The position numbers and the translations under genes are program-made. DNA of 64,000 nt, taken from Nonomuraea glycinis (lineage in GTDB: Bacteria; Actinomycetota; Actinomycetes; Streptosporangiales; Streptosporangiaceae). Location: assembly GCF_014646515.1 (NCBI RefSeq), contig NZ_BMNK01000002.1, positions 1 through 64,000 on the forward strand, written 5' to 3'. The notes under the pieces were generated by a model. It was not told the DNA's origin. It saw only the letters and a list, made by a program, of their open reading frames with translations, and did no database searches. Of the stretch, positions 48,493 to 57,948 are shown piece by piece (position 1 is the first letter of the stretch; the number at the start of each line of letters is the position of its first letter).

Positions 48493-49686
48493 GTGCGGAT
48501 CCGGGTCCGGATGGTGGCTCGTGCGATCGATGAGCCACACCGTGCTGCGAGTCAGCTTGAACTGCTGTTCGATCTCACCTTCGTGATCGCGGTCGCGGCC
48601 ATCACCGCGCAGTTCGCGCACGGCATCGCCGATGGTCATGGCCTGGCCGGGCTGGTGCCGTTCCTGCAGGTGTTCTTCGCGATCTGGTGGGCGTGGATGA
48701 ACTTCACCTGGTTCGCCTCGTCCTACGACACCGATGATGTCGCCTACCGGCTGCTGACCTTGGTGCAGATGGCCGGGGTGCTGGTCCTCGCCGCGGGGGT
48801 GCCCACCGCGGCCGACCACTCCGACTACGGGATCGTCACCCTGGGCTACGTCATCATGCGGAGCGGGCTCGTCGTCCAGTGGCTGCGGGCCGGTCGCGAA
48901 GACCCGGCCGGTCGCCGCACCGCGCTGCGCTACGCCGCCGGCATCACCATCGCGCAGCTGGGATGGGTTCTTCGCTACTTCCTCGTGGACACCGGCGTCC
49001 TGCCCGCGTCGTTCGGCCTGCCGCTCTTCCTCTGCCTGGTCGTCCTGGAGTTGGCGGTGCCCCGGTGGGCGGAGCGGGTGCGGACCACCAACTGGCACCC
49101 GCACCACATCGCCGAGCGCTACGGCCTGTTCACGATCATTGTGCTCGGCGAGAGCGTGCTGGCCGCGAGCCGGGGAGTCGGAGGAGCGCTCGAAGCGGAC
49201 CGGATCGGCGGTCCGTTCGTCGTCATCGCCGTCTGCTCTCTCGTCCTGCTGTTCGCTCTTTGGTGGCTCTACTTCCTCATCGAGGCGGGGGAAGCTCTCC
49301 ATCATCGCCGTAATCGGTCCTACCTGTGGGGGTACGGCCACTACGGCATCTTCGCGGCCCTGGCGGCCCTCGGCGCCGGGCTCGAAGTGGCGGTGGAGCA
49401 GACCGGGCACGCCGTGGCGGCATCACCGGTGGCACTCGGCTATGCCGTCGCCATCCCGGCCGGTGCGTATCTCGCCCTGCTGTGGGCGGGTCACGCGCTG
49501 ATCGCCGCAGAGCCGGTCATCCGTCCCGCCGCGGTGCTGGGCTGCGTCGCCGTCATGCTGTCGGTTCCTCTGGCGGCGTCCCGGATCGGCCTGGCCGCCG
49601 TGGTCGCGGCGATCACGGCGAGCTGCGTCCTGCTGCTCGCCGTCACGATCATGACCGCGGCCCACGGCCAGGGGAGACTGCGGTGA
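48493..49686 (+). CDS. ltrA: Low-temperature-requirement A (LtrA) family membrane protein
   Basis: A 397-residue protein with about ten membrane spans, starting at GTG. LtrA landmarks are ASQLELLFDLTFVIAVAAITAQFAHG at the N-terminus, WWAWMNFTWFASSYDTDDVAYRL and the central HHIAERYGLFTIIVLGESVLAAS. The biochemical function of LtrA proteins is not established. The last 38 bp overlap the convergent sigma factor gene. Confidence 0.88.
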   Translation: MRIRVRMVARAIDEPHRAASQLELLFDLTFVIAVAAITAQFAHGIADGHGLAGLVPFLQVFFAIWWAWMNFTWFASSYDTDDVAYRLLTLVQMAGVLVLAAGVPTAADHSDYGIVTLGYVIMRSGLVVQWLRAGREDPAGRRTALRYAAGITIAQLGWVLRYFLVDTGVLPASFGLPLFLCLVVLELAVPRWAERVRTTNWHPHHIAERYGLFTIIVLGESVLAASRGVGGALEADRIGGPFVVIAVCSLVLLFALWWLYFLIEAGEALHHRRNRSYLWGYGHYGIFAALAALGAGLEVAVEQTGHAVAASPVALGYAVAIPAGAYLALLWAGHALIAAEPVIRPAAVLGCVAVMLSVPLAASRIGLAAVVAAITASCVLLLAVTIMTAAHGQGRLR

Positions 49687-50551
49687 GTTTGGCCGGGTTC
49701 ATCATCCACAGCACCTGGTCGATGCCCTGCTCCGAGGCGTTGACCGTGAGAACCGCGAACACCTGTCCGTCGCGGCTCAGCACCGCGGCGGTCTGGCCGT
49801 TCGTGCTCGCCCACGTCACCTCGACGCCGGCCCAGAAGTGGCCGGCGAACGCCTTGACGTACTTCGCCACCCGCGACGCCCCCGCCACGGGGACGCGAGA
49901 GGCGCGTACGACGCCGCCGCCGTCGGAGTAGCTGGTCACGTCCGCGGTGAAGAGCTCCTCCAGCGCGGTCAGGTCGCCGGCGCGGGCGGCGGCGACGAAG
50001 GCCGTCAGCAGCCTGCGCTGTTCGGCTCCCGTCACGGGGGCGCGACGCTCGGCGAGCACCCGCTTGCGGGCCCTGCTGACCTGCTGGCGTACGGCCGCCT
50101 CGTTGAGCCGGACGATGTCGGCGATCTGCCGGTAGGGGTAGTCGAACGCCTCCCGCAGCACGTACGCCGCCCGTTCGGTGGGCGAGAGCCGCTCCAGGAG
50201 CAGCAGCACCGCGAACTCCAGGGCCTCGCCGCGCTCCGCGCCGAGGTAGGGGTCCGCGCCGGTGTCGACGGGTTCGGGCAGCCAGGGCCCGACGTACGTC
50301 TCGTGGCGCGCGCGGGCGGACCGGGCGGCGTTGATCGCCAGCCGCGTGGTCACCGTCACCAGGAACGCGGTCGGGCTGTCCACCGTGGCGCGGTCGTAGG
50401 CCTGCCAGCGCAGCCAGACGTCCTGCACCAGATCCTCGGCTTCGGCCGCGCTGCCCAGCATCCGGTAGGCGATGCCGAACAGGCGCCGCCGGACACCGGT
50501 GAACACCGCCACGGCCTCTTCGAGATCTCCCGGTCCGCCGGAATCGCTCAT
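49649..50551 (-). CDS. ECF41-type sigma factor with SnoaL-like C-terminal domain
   Basis: A 300-residue sigma factor. Region 2 is FTGVRRRLFGIAYRMLGSAAEAEDLVQDVWLRW, region 4 is SPTERAAYVLREAFDYPYRQIADIVRLNEAAVRQQVSRARKRV. The C-terminal extension has the three ECF41 signatures: WLPEP, DGGG(VV)RA and NPAKL, on a SnoaL-like fold that regulates sigma activity in place of an anti-sigma factor. The usual neighbouring carboxymuconolactone-decarboxylase-type gene is absent; the aldehyde dehydrogenase upstream on the same strand may be a target. Confidence 0.9.
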   Translation of the reverse strand: MSDSGGPGDLEEAVAVFTGVRRRLFGIAYRMLGSAAEAEDLVQDVWLRWQAYDRATVDSPTAFLVTVTTRLAINAARSARARHETYVGPWLPEPVDTGADPYLGAERGEALEFAVLLLLERLSPTERAAYVLREAFDYPYRQIADIVRLNEAAVRQQVSRARKRVLAERRAPVTGAEQRRLLTAFVAAARAGDLTALEELFTADVTSYSDGGGVVRASRVPVAGASRVAKYVKAFAGHFWAGVEVTWASTNGQTAAVLSRDGQVFAVLTVNASEQGIDQVLWMMNPAKLTAVSPGRGPRS

Positions 50552-50686
50552 CACTGTCATCCCCTTGTCCCGGCAGTGCCCGACCCTGGACTGCTCCTGC
50601 CTCCCGCTTGAGCAGCGAGGACAGGCCAGTGTCAAGTTACCGTCCAGGGAGGATTTCCCCCTAAGCCGGGCATGGCGGCAGGAGGG

Positions 50687-52096
50687 TCAGCCCTGGATGG
50701 ACTTGGTCTCGAGGTACTCTTCCAGGCCGTGCCGGCCGAACTCGCGGCCGTTGCCCGACTGCTTGTACCCGCCGAACGGGGCCAGGACGTTCCAGTGGGC
50801 ACCGTTGACGTCCACCTGACCCGTGCGCAGCCTGCGGGCGATCGCCATCGCGCGGTCGTGGCTGCCGAACACGGCGCCGGTGAGCCCGTACATCGTGCTG
50901 TTGGCGATCTGCACGGCCTGGTCGTCGCCGGTGTACGGGGTGATGGTCAGGACGGGGCCGAAAATCTCCTCCTGGGCGATCACCGCGTCCGGCACGACGT
51001 CGGCGAAGATCGTCGGTCGTACGTAGGCCCCTTCGGGCAGCCCGCCGGGCCTCCCGGGGCCGCCGAAGACCAGCCGGGCGCCGTCGGCGAGGCCTCGCTC
51101 GATGTAACCGTTGACACGCTGCCGGTGCTGCTCGGAGGCCATCGGGCCGAGGTGGACGCTTTCGTCCGTCGGGTCGCCGACGGTGTAGGCAGCGGCGGCG
51201 GCAACGGCCAGTTCGATCGCCTCGTCCTGCCGCGCGGCCGGCACCAGCATCCTCGGCCACGCGCCGCAGACCTGGCCGCCGTTGGTGAGGACCATGGCGA
51301 CGCCACGCGTGACCGCCTCGGGAAAGTCGGCGTCGTCAAGGATGATGTTGGCGGACTTGCCGCCGAGCTCCAGCGTGACGCGCTTGACGGTCTCCGCGGC
51401 CGCGGCGGAGACCTGCCTGCCCGCGCGGGTGGAGCCGGTGAAGGACACCATGTCGATGCCGGGATGAGCCGCGATGGCCGCGCCGACGGTCGGGCCCGTG
51501 CCATGGACGACGTTGAACACCCCAGGGGGCAGCCCCGCCTCGGCCGCGACCTCGGCCAGGATCGCCGCCGTCAGAGGCGCGATCTCGGAGGGCTTGAACA
51601 CCATCGTGTTGCCCGCCAGCAGAGCGGGCGCCAGCTTCGAGACGATCTGCTGAAGCGGGAAGTTCCATGGCGTGATGGCGCCGATGACGCCGATCGGCTC
51701 GCGTACCACCAGCGAGTTGCCGATCTGCTCGGTCCAGGCGAAGTCGGGGGCGAGCGCGGCGAAAGACGCCGCCACCGCGACCGGGAAGGCCACCTGCGCG
51801 GTGCGGGACAGGGTGATGGGAGCGCCCATCTCGCTGGTGATCGTGGCGGCGATCTCCTCGGTCCGGCCGCGCAGTCCGTCCGCGATACGGCCGACGACCT
51901 GCGCGCGTTCGGCGGGGTCGGTGGCGGCCCAGCCGGCGAAGGCCGCATTCGCCGCGGCGACGGCGTGGTCGACGTCGACGGTGGTGCCGGCCGGCACCTG
52001 GGCGATGACCTCGCCGGTCGCCGGGTTCACCACATTGATCAGGGCAGCGGTTCCGGCGACGTGCCGGCCGCCGATCCAGTGCGTTGCTGTGTTCAT
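50687..52096 (-). CDS. Aldehyde dehydrogenase family protein
   Basis: A 469-residue NAD(P)-dependent aldehyde dehydrogenase. Key elements: ITPWNFPLQQIVSKLAPALLAGNTMVFKPSE (cofactor region), FTGSTRAGRQV, the general base in VTLELGGKSANI, the nucleophile cysteine in NGGQVCGAWPR and the C-terminal EEIFGPVLTI. It would oxidise an aldehyde to the acid. It is divergent from an XRE regulator, which probably controls it. Confidence 0.93.
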   Translation of the reverse strand: MNTATHWIGGRHVAGTAALINVVNPATGEVIAQVPAGTTVDVDHAVAAANAAFAGWAATDPAERAQVVGRIADGLRGRTEEIAATITSEMGAPITLSRTAQVAFPVAVAASFAALAPDFAWTEQIGNSLVVREPIGVIGAITPWNFPLQQIVSKLAPALLAGNTMVFKPSEIAPLTAAILAEVAAEAGLPPGVFNVVHGTGPTVGAAIAAHPGIDMVSFTGSTRAGRQVSAAAAETVKRVTLELGGKSANIILDDADFPEAVTRGVAMVLTNGGQVCGAWPRMLVPAARQDEAIELAVAAAAAYTVGDPTDESVHLGPMASEQHRQRVNGYIERGLADGARLVFGGPGRPGGLPEGAYVRPTIFADVVPDAVIAQEEIFGPVLTITPYTGDDQAVQIANSTMYGLTGAVFGSHDRAMAIARRLRTGQVDVNGAHWNVLAPFGGYKQSGNGREFGRHGLEEYLETKSIQG

Positions 52097-52279
52097 GCGA
52101 GAACCGTGGCAGCCGGGCGAAGCCGGAGGAATGTTCTCCCGATCCGGGGAATCCCGCGGGGTCCGATCCCCGTTCTGCCTATCCAGGGACTGGCAGAACA
52201 TGGATACGCGGGGCCGACGCGTCGATACTCGAACCGTCGTCACTCGACACCGTCGTCGCGCAGAGGAGGGTCGGCCATC

Positions 52280-53113
52280 GTGGACCGGGCACGACTCGCC
52301 GAATTCCTGCGCCGCCGCCGGGAGGCGTTGCAGCCCGAGGACGTGGGGCTTCCTCGTGGCGGGCGGCGGCGTACGGACGGGCTGCGGCGCGAGGAGGTCG
52401 CCGTACTGTCCGACATGTCGGTCGACTACTACAGCAGACTTGAGCAGCGACGCGGTCCGCACCCGTCCGAGCAGATGCTCGCCGCCCTCGCGGGTGGCCT
52501 GCGCTTGTCTCTGGAGGATCGCGATCACCTGTTCCGTCTCGCGGGTTACGCCATCCCGCAGCGAACCCTGCGCGCCGATCACATCAACCCGGGCATGATG
52601 CGCATTTTCGACGGCCTTGAGGACGCCGCCGCCCAGGTGGTGAACTACCTCGGAGAGACGCTGAAGCAGACCCGGCTGTCGAAGGCGCTGCTCGGCGACG
52701 AGACAGTACGCACCGGGATGGCCCGCAGCACGCACTACCGATGGTTCACCGACCCCACCGCGCGGTCGATCCATCCCGAGGACGACCACGCGCCGCACAG
52801 CAGACTGATCGCCGCGAATCTGCACGAGCTGTACACCCGCGACCGTAAGGACCCGCGCGTGGCGGCGATCGTCGACGCTCTGCTGGCGGAGAGCACTGAG
52901 TTCGCCGCGCTGTGGCGCGAGCATCCGGTCAGCCGCCTGTACTGCCCGCCCAAGCGCGTCCAGCACCCGCAGCTCGGCCTGCTCGAACTGCACTGCCAGA
53001 CGCTGATCGACCCCGATCAGTCCCAGATGCTCGTCGTCTACACCGCGCCGTCCGGCAGTGAGAGCTACGACAAGCTGCGCCTGCTGTCCGTGATCGGCGA
53101 CCAGCGCGTCTGA
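52280..53113 (+). CDS. XRE family regulator with MmyB-like ligand domain
   Basis: A 277-residue regulator from GTG 52280 with a GAGGAGGG site. The helix-turn-helix covers LAEFLRRRREALQPEDVGLPRGGRRRTDGLRREEVAVLSDMSVDYYSRLEQRRGPHPSEQMLAALAGGL. The C-terminal PAS-like MmyB domain has MRIFDGLEDAAAQVVNYLGETLKQTRLSKALLGD and the ending LGLLELHCQTLIDPDQSQMLVVYTAPSGSESYDKLRLLSVIG. Such proteins often control a divergent oxidoreductase, here the aldehyde dehydrogenase. Confidence 0.92.
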   Translation: MDRARLAEFLRRRREALQPEDVGLPRGGRRRTDGLRREEVAVLSDMSVDYYSRLEQRRGPHPSEQMLAALAGGLRLSLEDRDHLFRLAGYAIPQRTLRADHINPGMMRIFDGLEDAAAQVVNYLGETLKQTRLSKALLGDETVRTGMARSTHYRWFTDPTARSIHPEDDHAPHSRLIAANLHELYTRDRKDPRVAAIVDALLAESTEFAALWREHPVSRLYCPPKRVQHPQLGLLELHCQTLIDPDQSQMLVVYTAPSGSESYDKLRLLSVIGDQRV

Positions 53114-53191
53114 CAGGCGGGATGTCACAACTCACGCCGCTGTCCGGTCTTGTTTCCGGGAACTGCTTTCGTAGCGCGGGGAAGGAACACC

Positions 53192-54614
53192 ATGCATGCG
53201 CCGGAGACCCAGATAGCCACGTCCGTGCTGGTCATCGGCACCTCGCCAACCCGGAGACGGTGCGCATCGTCACCGAAGGGGCCGCGCGCGGCATCGAAGA
53301 CCTGCAGCGCTACGGCATGCCGTTCGCCCGCGAACAGGACGAGCGCATCTCACAGCGCTTCTTCGGCGCCCACACCTACCGGCGCACCGCCTACGCCGGG
53401 GACTACACCGGGCTCGAGATCCAGCGCACTTTGATCAACCGTGCGGCGTAGCTCGACGTCCCCATTCTCGACAGCGTCCACATCACCCGTATCTTCGTCC
53501 GCGACAACGCGGTCTTCGGCGCGTACGGCTTCGACCTGACCGACGGCACCCGCCATGTCATCCACGCCGATGCGGCCCCGAACTGGTGCAGTTCCACCCT
53601 TCCGGTCTCATCGCGCCCGAGAACGCCGCCGGCACCCTCGTCTCGGAGGCCGCACGGGGCGAGGGAGGAATCCTGCGCAACCAGCTCGGGGAGCGGTTCA
53701 TGTCGAGGTACGACCCGGAACGGATGGAGTTGTCCACCCGCGACCGTGTCGCGCTGGCCGCCTATACGGAGATCAAGGCAGGCTGCGGCACCCCGGACGG
53801 AGGCGTGTGGCTGGACGTGTCCCATCTCCCCCGCGAGACGATCATGACGCGGCTGCCTCGCGTCTACCAGACACTCCTCGAACTGCAGATGCTCGACATC
53901 ACCAAGGAACCGATCGAGATCGCGCCGACCGCGCACTACTCGATGGGCGGCGTCTGGGTGCGGCCCGAGGACCATGGCACCGGCGTCGACGGCCTGTACG
54001 CGATCGGGGAGGCGGCCAGCGGCCTGCACGGCGCCAACCGCCTCGGCGGCAACTCACTCATCGAACTCCTCGTCTTCGGCCGCATCGTCGGACAGGCCGC
54101 GGCCGAGTACTCCACAGGCCTCGACGCGCAGCGCCGCTCGGCCGAGGCGCTCGACGTGGCACGGGCGGAGGTGGACGAACTCCTCGCCGCCGACGGCCCC
54201 GAGAACGTACGGGCACTGCAGCGAGCCCTGCGCGACATCATGACCGAGCATGCCGGCGTGATCCGCGACGAGAACGGCCTGCGGCAGGGCCTGGCCGAAC
54301 TCACCACGGTGGAGGCGCGCATCGGCGACGTCGGCGTACACCCGGACATCGCCGGCTTCCAGGACCTGGCACACGCCTTCGACCTGAAGTCGGCGGCGCT
54401 CGCCGCACGCGCGACCGTCGAGGCCGCGCTGGAGCGTCGTGAGACCCGTGGCTGCCACAACCGCTCCGACTACCCCGAGCTGGATCCCGCGCTGCAGGTC
54501 AACCTGGTGTGGTCCGGTCCCGGATCGGTGGCGAGGGAGACGATCCCCCCGATCCCCGACGAGATCGCGGCGCTCATGCGCGAGGTCTCCAGCGTCGGAA
54601 AACTTGTCGAGTAG
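53192..54614 (+). pseudogene. Broken fumarate-reductase/succinate-dehydrogenase-type flavoprotein
   Basis: Pieces of a flavoprotein subunit in three frames. Block 1 starts at ATG 53192 (TSVLVIGT) but loses the FAD loop; block 2 after a frameshift is LANPETVRIVTEGAARGIEDLQRYGMPFAREQDERISQRFFGAHTYRRTAYAGDYTGLEIQRTLIN ending at TAG 53449-53451; block 3 from about 53583 is the intact C-terminal half (LVQFHPSGL, GVWVRPEDHGTGVDGLYAIGEAASGLHGANRLGGNSLIELLVFGR, RGCHNRSDYPE). Internal segments are deleted between blocks. The C-terminal 340 residues still form one open frame. Confidence 0.85.
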
Positions 54615-54733
54615 CGACCTTCGGCAGGCTGGAAAAGAATTTCGCGGCAACTGTCACATCCTCGGAAGCCGCCCTGTCTTAGCTGATGACCGGTCGGCAC
54701 ACGGGTGCCCCGGCATGAAGAGAGGAACTGCCC

Positions 54734-55489
54734 ATGAAGATCGTGGTAATCGGCGGAACCGGCCTCATCGGCTCGAAGACGGTGGCGATGCTGCGCGAGA
54801 ACGGTCACGAAGCCGTGCCGGCCTCGCCGAACACCGGTGTCAACACCATCACCGGCGAAGGCCTGGCCGAGGCGCTGGACGGCGCGCAGGTCGTGATCGA
54901 CGTGTCGAACTCCCCGTCGTTCGAGAGGGCCGCGGTGCTGGAGTTCTTCGAGACCTCCACCCGCAACCTGCTCGCGGCCGAGGCGGAGGCGGGGGTCGGG
55001 CACCACGTCGCGGTGTCGATCGTGGGCACGGAGCGGATACCGGACAACGGCTACTTCGCGGCGAAGATCGCCCAGGAGCAGCTGATCGAGAAGTCGGGGA
55101 ACCCGTTCTCGCTCCTGCACGCGACCCAGTTCTTCGAGTTCACCCGCGGCATCGCCGACACGGCCACGGAAGGCAACTCGGTACGGATCGCGCCCGTGCT
55201 CTACCAGCCGATGGCCGGCGACGACGTGGCGCAGGCGGTCACCAGGGTGTCGGTCGGCTCGCCGCTGAACGGCAGGACCGAGATCGCCGGGCCCGAGCAG
55301 TTCCGGATGGACGAGTTCTTCCGCGACGCGCTGGCCGGCTGGGGCGACCCGCGCCAGGTGGTCACCGACGTGCACGCGCGCTACTTCGGCAGCGAGCTGA
55401 GCGAGCGGTCGTTGGTGCCGGGCGACGGCGCCACCCTCGGCAAGATCCGCTACCGCGACTGGGCCGCCCAGAACGCCGCCGGGAAGTAA
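54734..55489 (+). CDS. NmrA-like NAD(P)-binding protein
   Basis: A 251-residue protein with the extended-SDR/NmrA cofactor motif MKIVVIGGTGLIGSKTVAMLRENGHEAV. It continues VVIDVSNSPSFERAAVLEFFETSTRNLLAAEAEAGVGHHVAVSIVGTERIP, then FSLLHATQFFEF, in the style of YesF/NmrA-like proteins. It probably senses or uses NADPH. It leads a group of same-strand genes (cupin, small acidic protein, ferritin-like/CDGSH) with short gaps. Confidence 0.88.
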   Translation: MKIVVIGGTGLIGSKTVAMLRENGHEAVPASPNTGVNTITGEGLAEALDGAQVVIDVSNSPSFERAAVLEFFETSTRNLLAAEAEAGVGHHVAVSIVGTERIPDNGYFAAKIAQEQLIEKSGNPFSLLHATQFFEFTRGIADTATEGNSVRIAPVLYQPMAGDDVAQAVTRVSVGSPLNGRTEIAGPEQFRMDEFFRDALAGWGDPRQVVTDVHARYFGSELSERSLVPGDGATLGKIRYRDWAAQNAAGK

Positions 55490-55512
55490 CACCTCCACGA
55501 AAGGTACATCCC

Positions 55513-55923
55513 ATGTCCGACACCAGATCGACCGCATGGCAGACCGCGCTGACCACGCTGCAGGAGGTCGAACCTCCGTTCATCCCGCAGGGCGCGCACG
55601 CGATGACCGTGGTGATCGAGTACCCGCCCGGCGACCCCGGCACCCCGCCGCACCGGCACTCCGGCCCGGCTTTCGGGTTCGTCCTGGAAGGCGAGATCCT
55701 GCTGGAGATCGAGGGTGAACCGGCGCGGGTGCTGCACGCCGGGGAGGCGTTCTGGGAGCCGGGCGGCGACGTCATCCACTACCAGGACGGCAACAACCGC
55801 GACGACATCCCGCTGCGGTTCACCGTCACGATGCTGTGCGAGCCGGGCAAGCCGATGCTCACGCTGGTGGACGAGGAAGAGCTCGCCCAGCGCCAGGACC
55901 GCCGCGCCCCGCGCCCGGCTTGA
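55513..55923 (+). CDS. Cupin domain protein
   Basis: A 136-residue single-domain cupin: PPHRHSGPAFGFVLEGEILLEIEGEPARVLHAGEAFWEPGGDVIHYQDGNN. The metal-binding residues of both motifs (H-x-H, E, H) are present. It may be a small-molecule dioxygenase or binding protein. It lies 23 bp after the NmrA-like gene and 17 bp before the small acidic protein. Confidence 0.9.
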   Translation: MSDTRSTAWQTALTTLQEVEPPFIPQGAHAMTVVIEYPPGDPGTPPHRHSGPAFGFVLEGEILLEIEGEPARVLHAGEAFWEPGGDVIHYQDGNNRDDIPLRFTVTMLCEPGKPMLTLVDEEELAQRQDRRAPRPA

Positions 55924-55940
55924 GCCCCAAGGAGGGAAAG

Positions 55941-56171
55941 ATGACTGCTCCGAACGGTGAGAACGAGTTTCTGTACGAGCTCCAGGCCGAGGTCGAGGTC
56001 GAACTGATCCACGTCGAAGAGAGCCGTCCGGAGCAGGAGTTCGACCTGCCGGTCACCGAGTGGCTGTTCGATCCGACGGACGTCGAGCGTGAGCAGATCG
56101 GCCTGCGCGGGCTGCTCGACGCGGTCGAGGTGCTGGAGGGCCACTCACGCCCAGGGGAGCACGGTGCGTGA
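55941..56171 (+). CDS. Small acidic hypothetical protein
   Basis: A 76-residue, glutamate-rich protein (EFLYELQAEVEVELIHVEESRPEQEFDLPVTEWLFDPTDVEREQIGLRGLLDAVEVLE) with an excellent AAGGAGGGA site. It ends one base before the ATG of the ferritin-like/CDGSH gene, so it is co-translated with it. No family recognised. Given the coupling it may be a subunit or chaperone of that protein, or a small modified peptide. Confidence 0.65.
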   Translation: MTAPNGENEFLYELQAEVEVELIHVEESRPEQEFDLPVTEWLFDPTDVEREQIGLRGLLDAVEVLEGHSRPGEHGA

Positions 56172-56172
56172 C

Positions 56173-57948
56173 ATGTCCGTGAGTCACCGAGAACCGCTGG
56201 GAACCATCGCCGGGGCGCCACCGATCGACACGCTCGACAGCCTTCGTGAGCACCTGCAGTGGGCGATCGAGCTGGAGCACGCGACCTTGCCGCCGTACCT
56301 GTGCGCCCTGTACTCGCTGGACCCGGAGCGCAACCCGGAAGCCGTCGACGTGGTGGGCAGCGTCTTCGCCGAGGAGATGCTGCACCTGGCACTGGCGGCG
56401 AACCTGCTCAACGCCGTCGGCGGCCGGCCCCGGCTGGACACGCCGCAGATGCTCCCGCCGCATCCCCGGCCGCTGCCGCACGGCTCCCTGGAACTGTCCT
56501 TGGTCCCCTTCGGGCCGGAAGCGCTGGAGATGTTCCTGCGGATCGAGCAGCCGGCGCCGCCCGGCGCCGTGGCGGAGGGCGACCACTACGAGACGATCGG
56601 GCAGTTCTACGCCGCGATCGAACAAGGGCTGCGCCTCCTGTGCGACCGGCTCGGCGAGCAGGCGGTCTTCCACGGCGACCCGGCCCGCCAGGTGAGCGCC
56701 GCCCACTTCCGCCACACCGCCGGACGGCTGGTCGTGGTCGACGGCCTGGACTCCGCGCTGGCGGCGCTCGAAGAGATCGTCGAGCAGGGCGAGGGCACCT
56801 CCCGTGGCGAGGTCTGGGACGGCGACCAGGACATCTTCCACCCGGAACGGGACGAGGTCGCGCATTACTACCGCTTCCAGGAGCTCAAGATCGGCCGGCG
56901 CTACCAGCGTGGCGACACCCCGGAGTCCGGGCCCACCGGCGACAAGATCTCCGTGGACCTGGCCGGCGTGCATCCGATGCGGCCCAACCAGCGCCTGTCC
57001 GACCACGCTCCCGGCAGCGCGATCCGAACGGCCCAGGAGGAGTTCAACCACACTTACTGCGCCGTCCTGCACCTGCTGGAGCAGGCGTTCAACGGCAGCC
57101 CGAAGCTGCTCGCGGTCGCCACCGGCACCATGTACGCGCTCAAGGCGCAGGCCCAGGCCCTGATGCGGATGCCCGACGTGGGCGGCACCACGGCCGGTCC
57201 CACCTTCGACTACGTCGCACCGGAACAACGCCAGTGGGCCGTGGGCGACGACCGGCAGCGGATCGTCGTGCTCCGGGACGGACCGTACGTCGTGTACGGC
57301 AGCGTCCCGCTCCGGCGTAAACGCAAGATCGTCTCTGCCGAGAACAACGCGCTGACCTGGAAGACCGGCGATCCGCTGGAGACCGAGGACACCTACGCGC
57401 TGTGCCGCTGCGGCCACTCGGGCACCAAGCCGTTCTGCGACGGGACGCACGCCATGATCGGGTTCGACGGCACGGAGAGCGCGAGCGTCCAGCCGTACCG
57501 GGAACTGCAGCACGTGCATGACGGGGTGGGCATCTCGGCGCAGCGGGTGGGGGAGCTGTGCGTCCACGCCGCCTTCTGCATCGGCCGCACCAGGCCGATC
57601 GCCGCGATGCTGGCCGACACCGGCGACAGCGACGTGCGCTCCGGCGTCATGGGCCGCATCGACCACTGCCCGTCCGGCTCCTACAGCTATGCCCTCGAAC
57701 GCGGCGGCGAGACGACCGAGCCCGACCTGCCGCAGGCCGTCTCGGTTCTGGAGGAGGAGAACGGGCTGGCCAGTGCGCTGTGGGTGACCGGTGAGGTGCC
57801 GGTCCTGCGGTCGGACGGCCTGCCGTTGGAGACCCGCAACCGGATGACGCTGTGCCGCTGCGGCCGCTCCGGCAACAAGCCGCTGTGCGACGGCACCCAC
57901 CGGGAGATCGGCTTCCACGAAGACGACGCCGCACCCGTACGGGCCTAG
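56173..57948 (+). CDS. Ferritin-like / double CDGSH iron-sulfur protein
   Basis: A 591-residue protein. Residues 10-240 form a ferritin-like domain of the VioB/iminophenylpyruvate-dimer-synthase type (LREHLQWAIELEHATLPPYLCALYSL, VFAEEMLHLALAANLLNAVGG). The C-terminal third has two CDGSH Fe-S motifs, LCRCGHSGTKPFCDGTH near 410 and LCRCGRSGNKPLCDGTH near 560, each with the 3Cys-1His ligands. The DGPYVVYGSVPLRRK segment precedes the first. A di-iron plus Fe-S oxidation role is likely; substrate unknown. GTG 56164 is an alternative start. Confidence 0.85.
   Translation: MSVSHREPLGTIAGAPPIDTLDSLREHLQWAIELEHATLPPYLCALYSLDPERNPEAVDVVGSVFAEEMLHLALAANLLNAVGGRPRLDTPQMLPPHPRPLPHGSLELSLVPFGPEALEMFLRIEQPAPPGAVAEGDHYETIGQFYAAIEQGLRLLCDRLGEQAVFHGDPARQVSAAHFRHTAGRLVVVDGLDSALAALEEIVEQGEGTSRGEVWDGDQDIFHPERDEVAHYYRFQELKIGRRYQRGDTPESGPTGDKISVDLAGVHPMRPNQRLSDHAPGSAIRTAQEEFNHTYCAVLHLLEQAFNGSPKLLAVATGTMYALKAQAQALMRMPDVGGTTAGPTFDYVAPEQRQWAVGDDRQRIVVLRDGPYVVYGSVPLRRKRKIVSAENNALTWKTGDPLETEDTYALCRCGHSGTKPFCDGTHAMIGFDGTESASVQPYRELQHVHDGVGISAQRVGELCVHAAFCIGRTRPIAAMLADTGDSDVRSGVMGRIDHCPSGSYSYALERGGETTEPDLPQAVSVLEEENGLASALWVTGEVPVLRSDGLPLETRNRMTLCRCGRSGNKPLCDGTHREIGFHEDDAAPVRA

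Noticed and set aside
50672-52279. Long plus-strand open frame antisense to the aldehyde dehydrogenase
   Set aside because: It is a GC-rich shadow frame joined to the real XRE gene; the minus strand has a full aldehyde dehydrogenase with all catalytic motifs.
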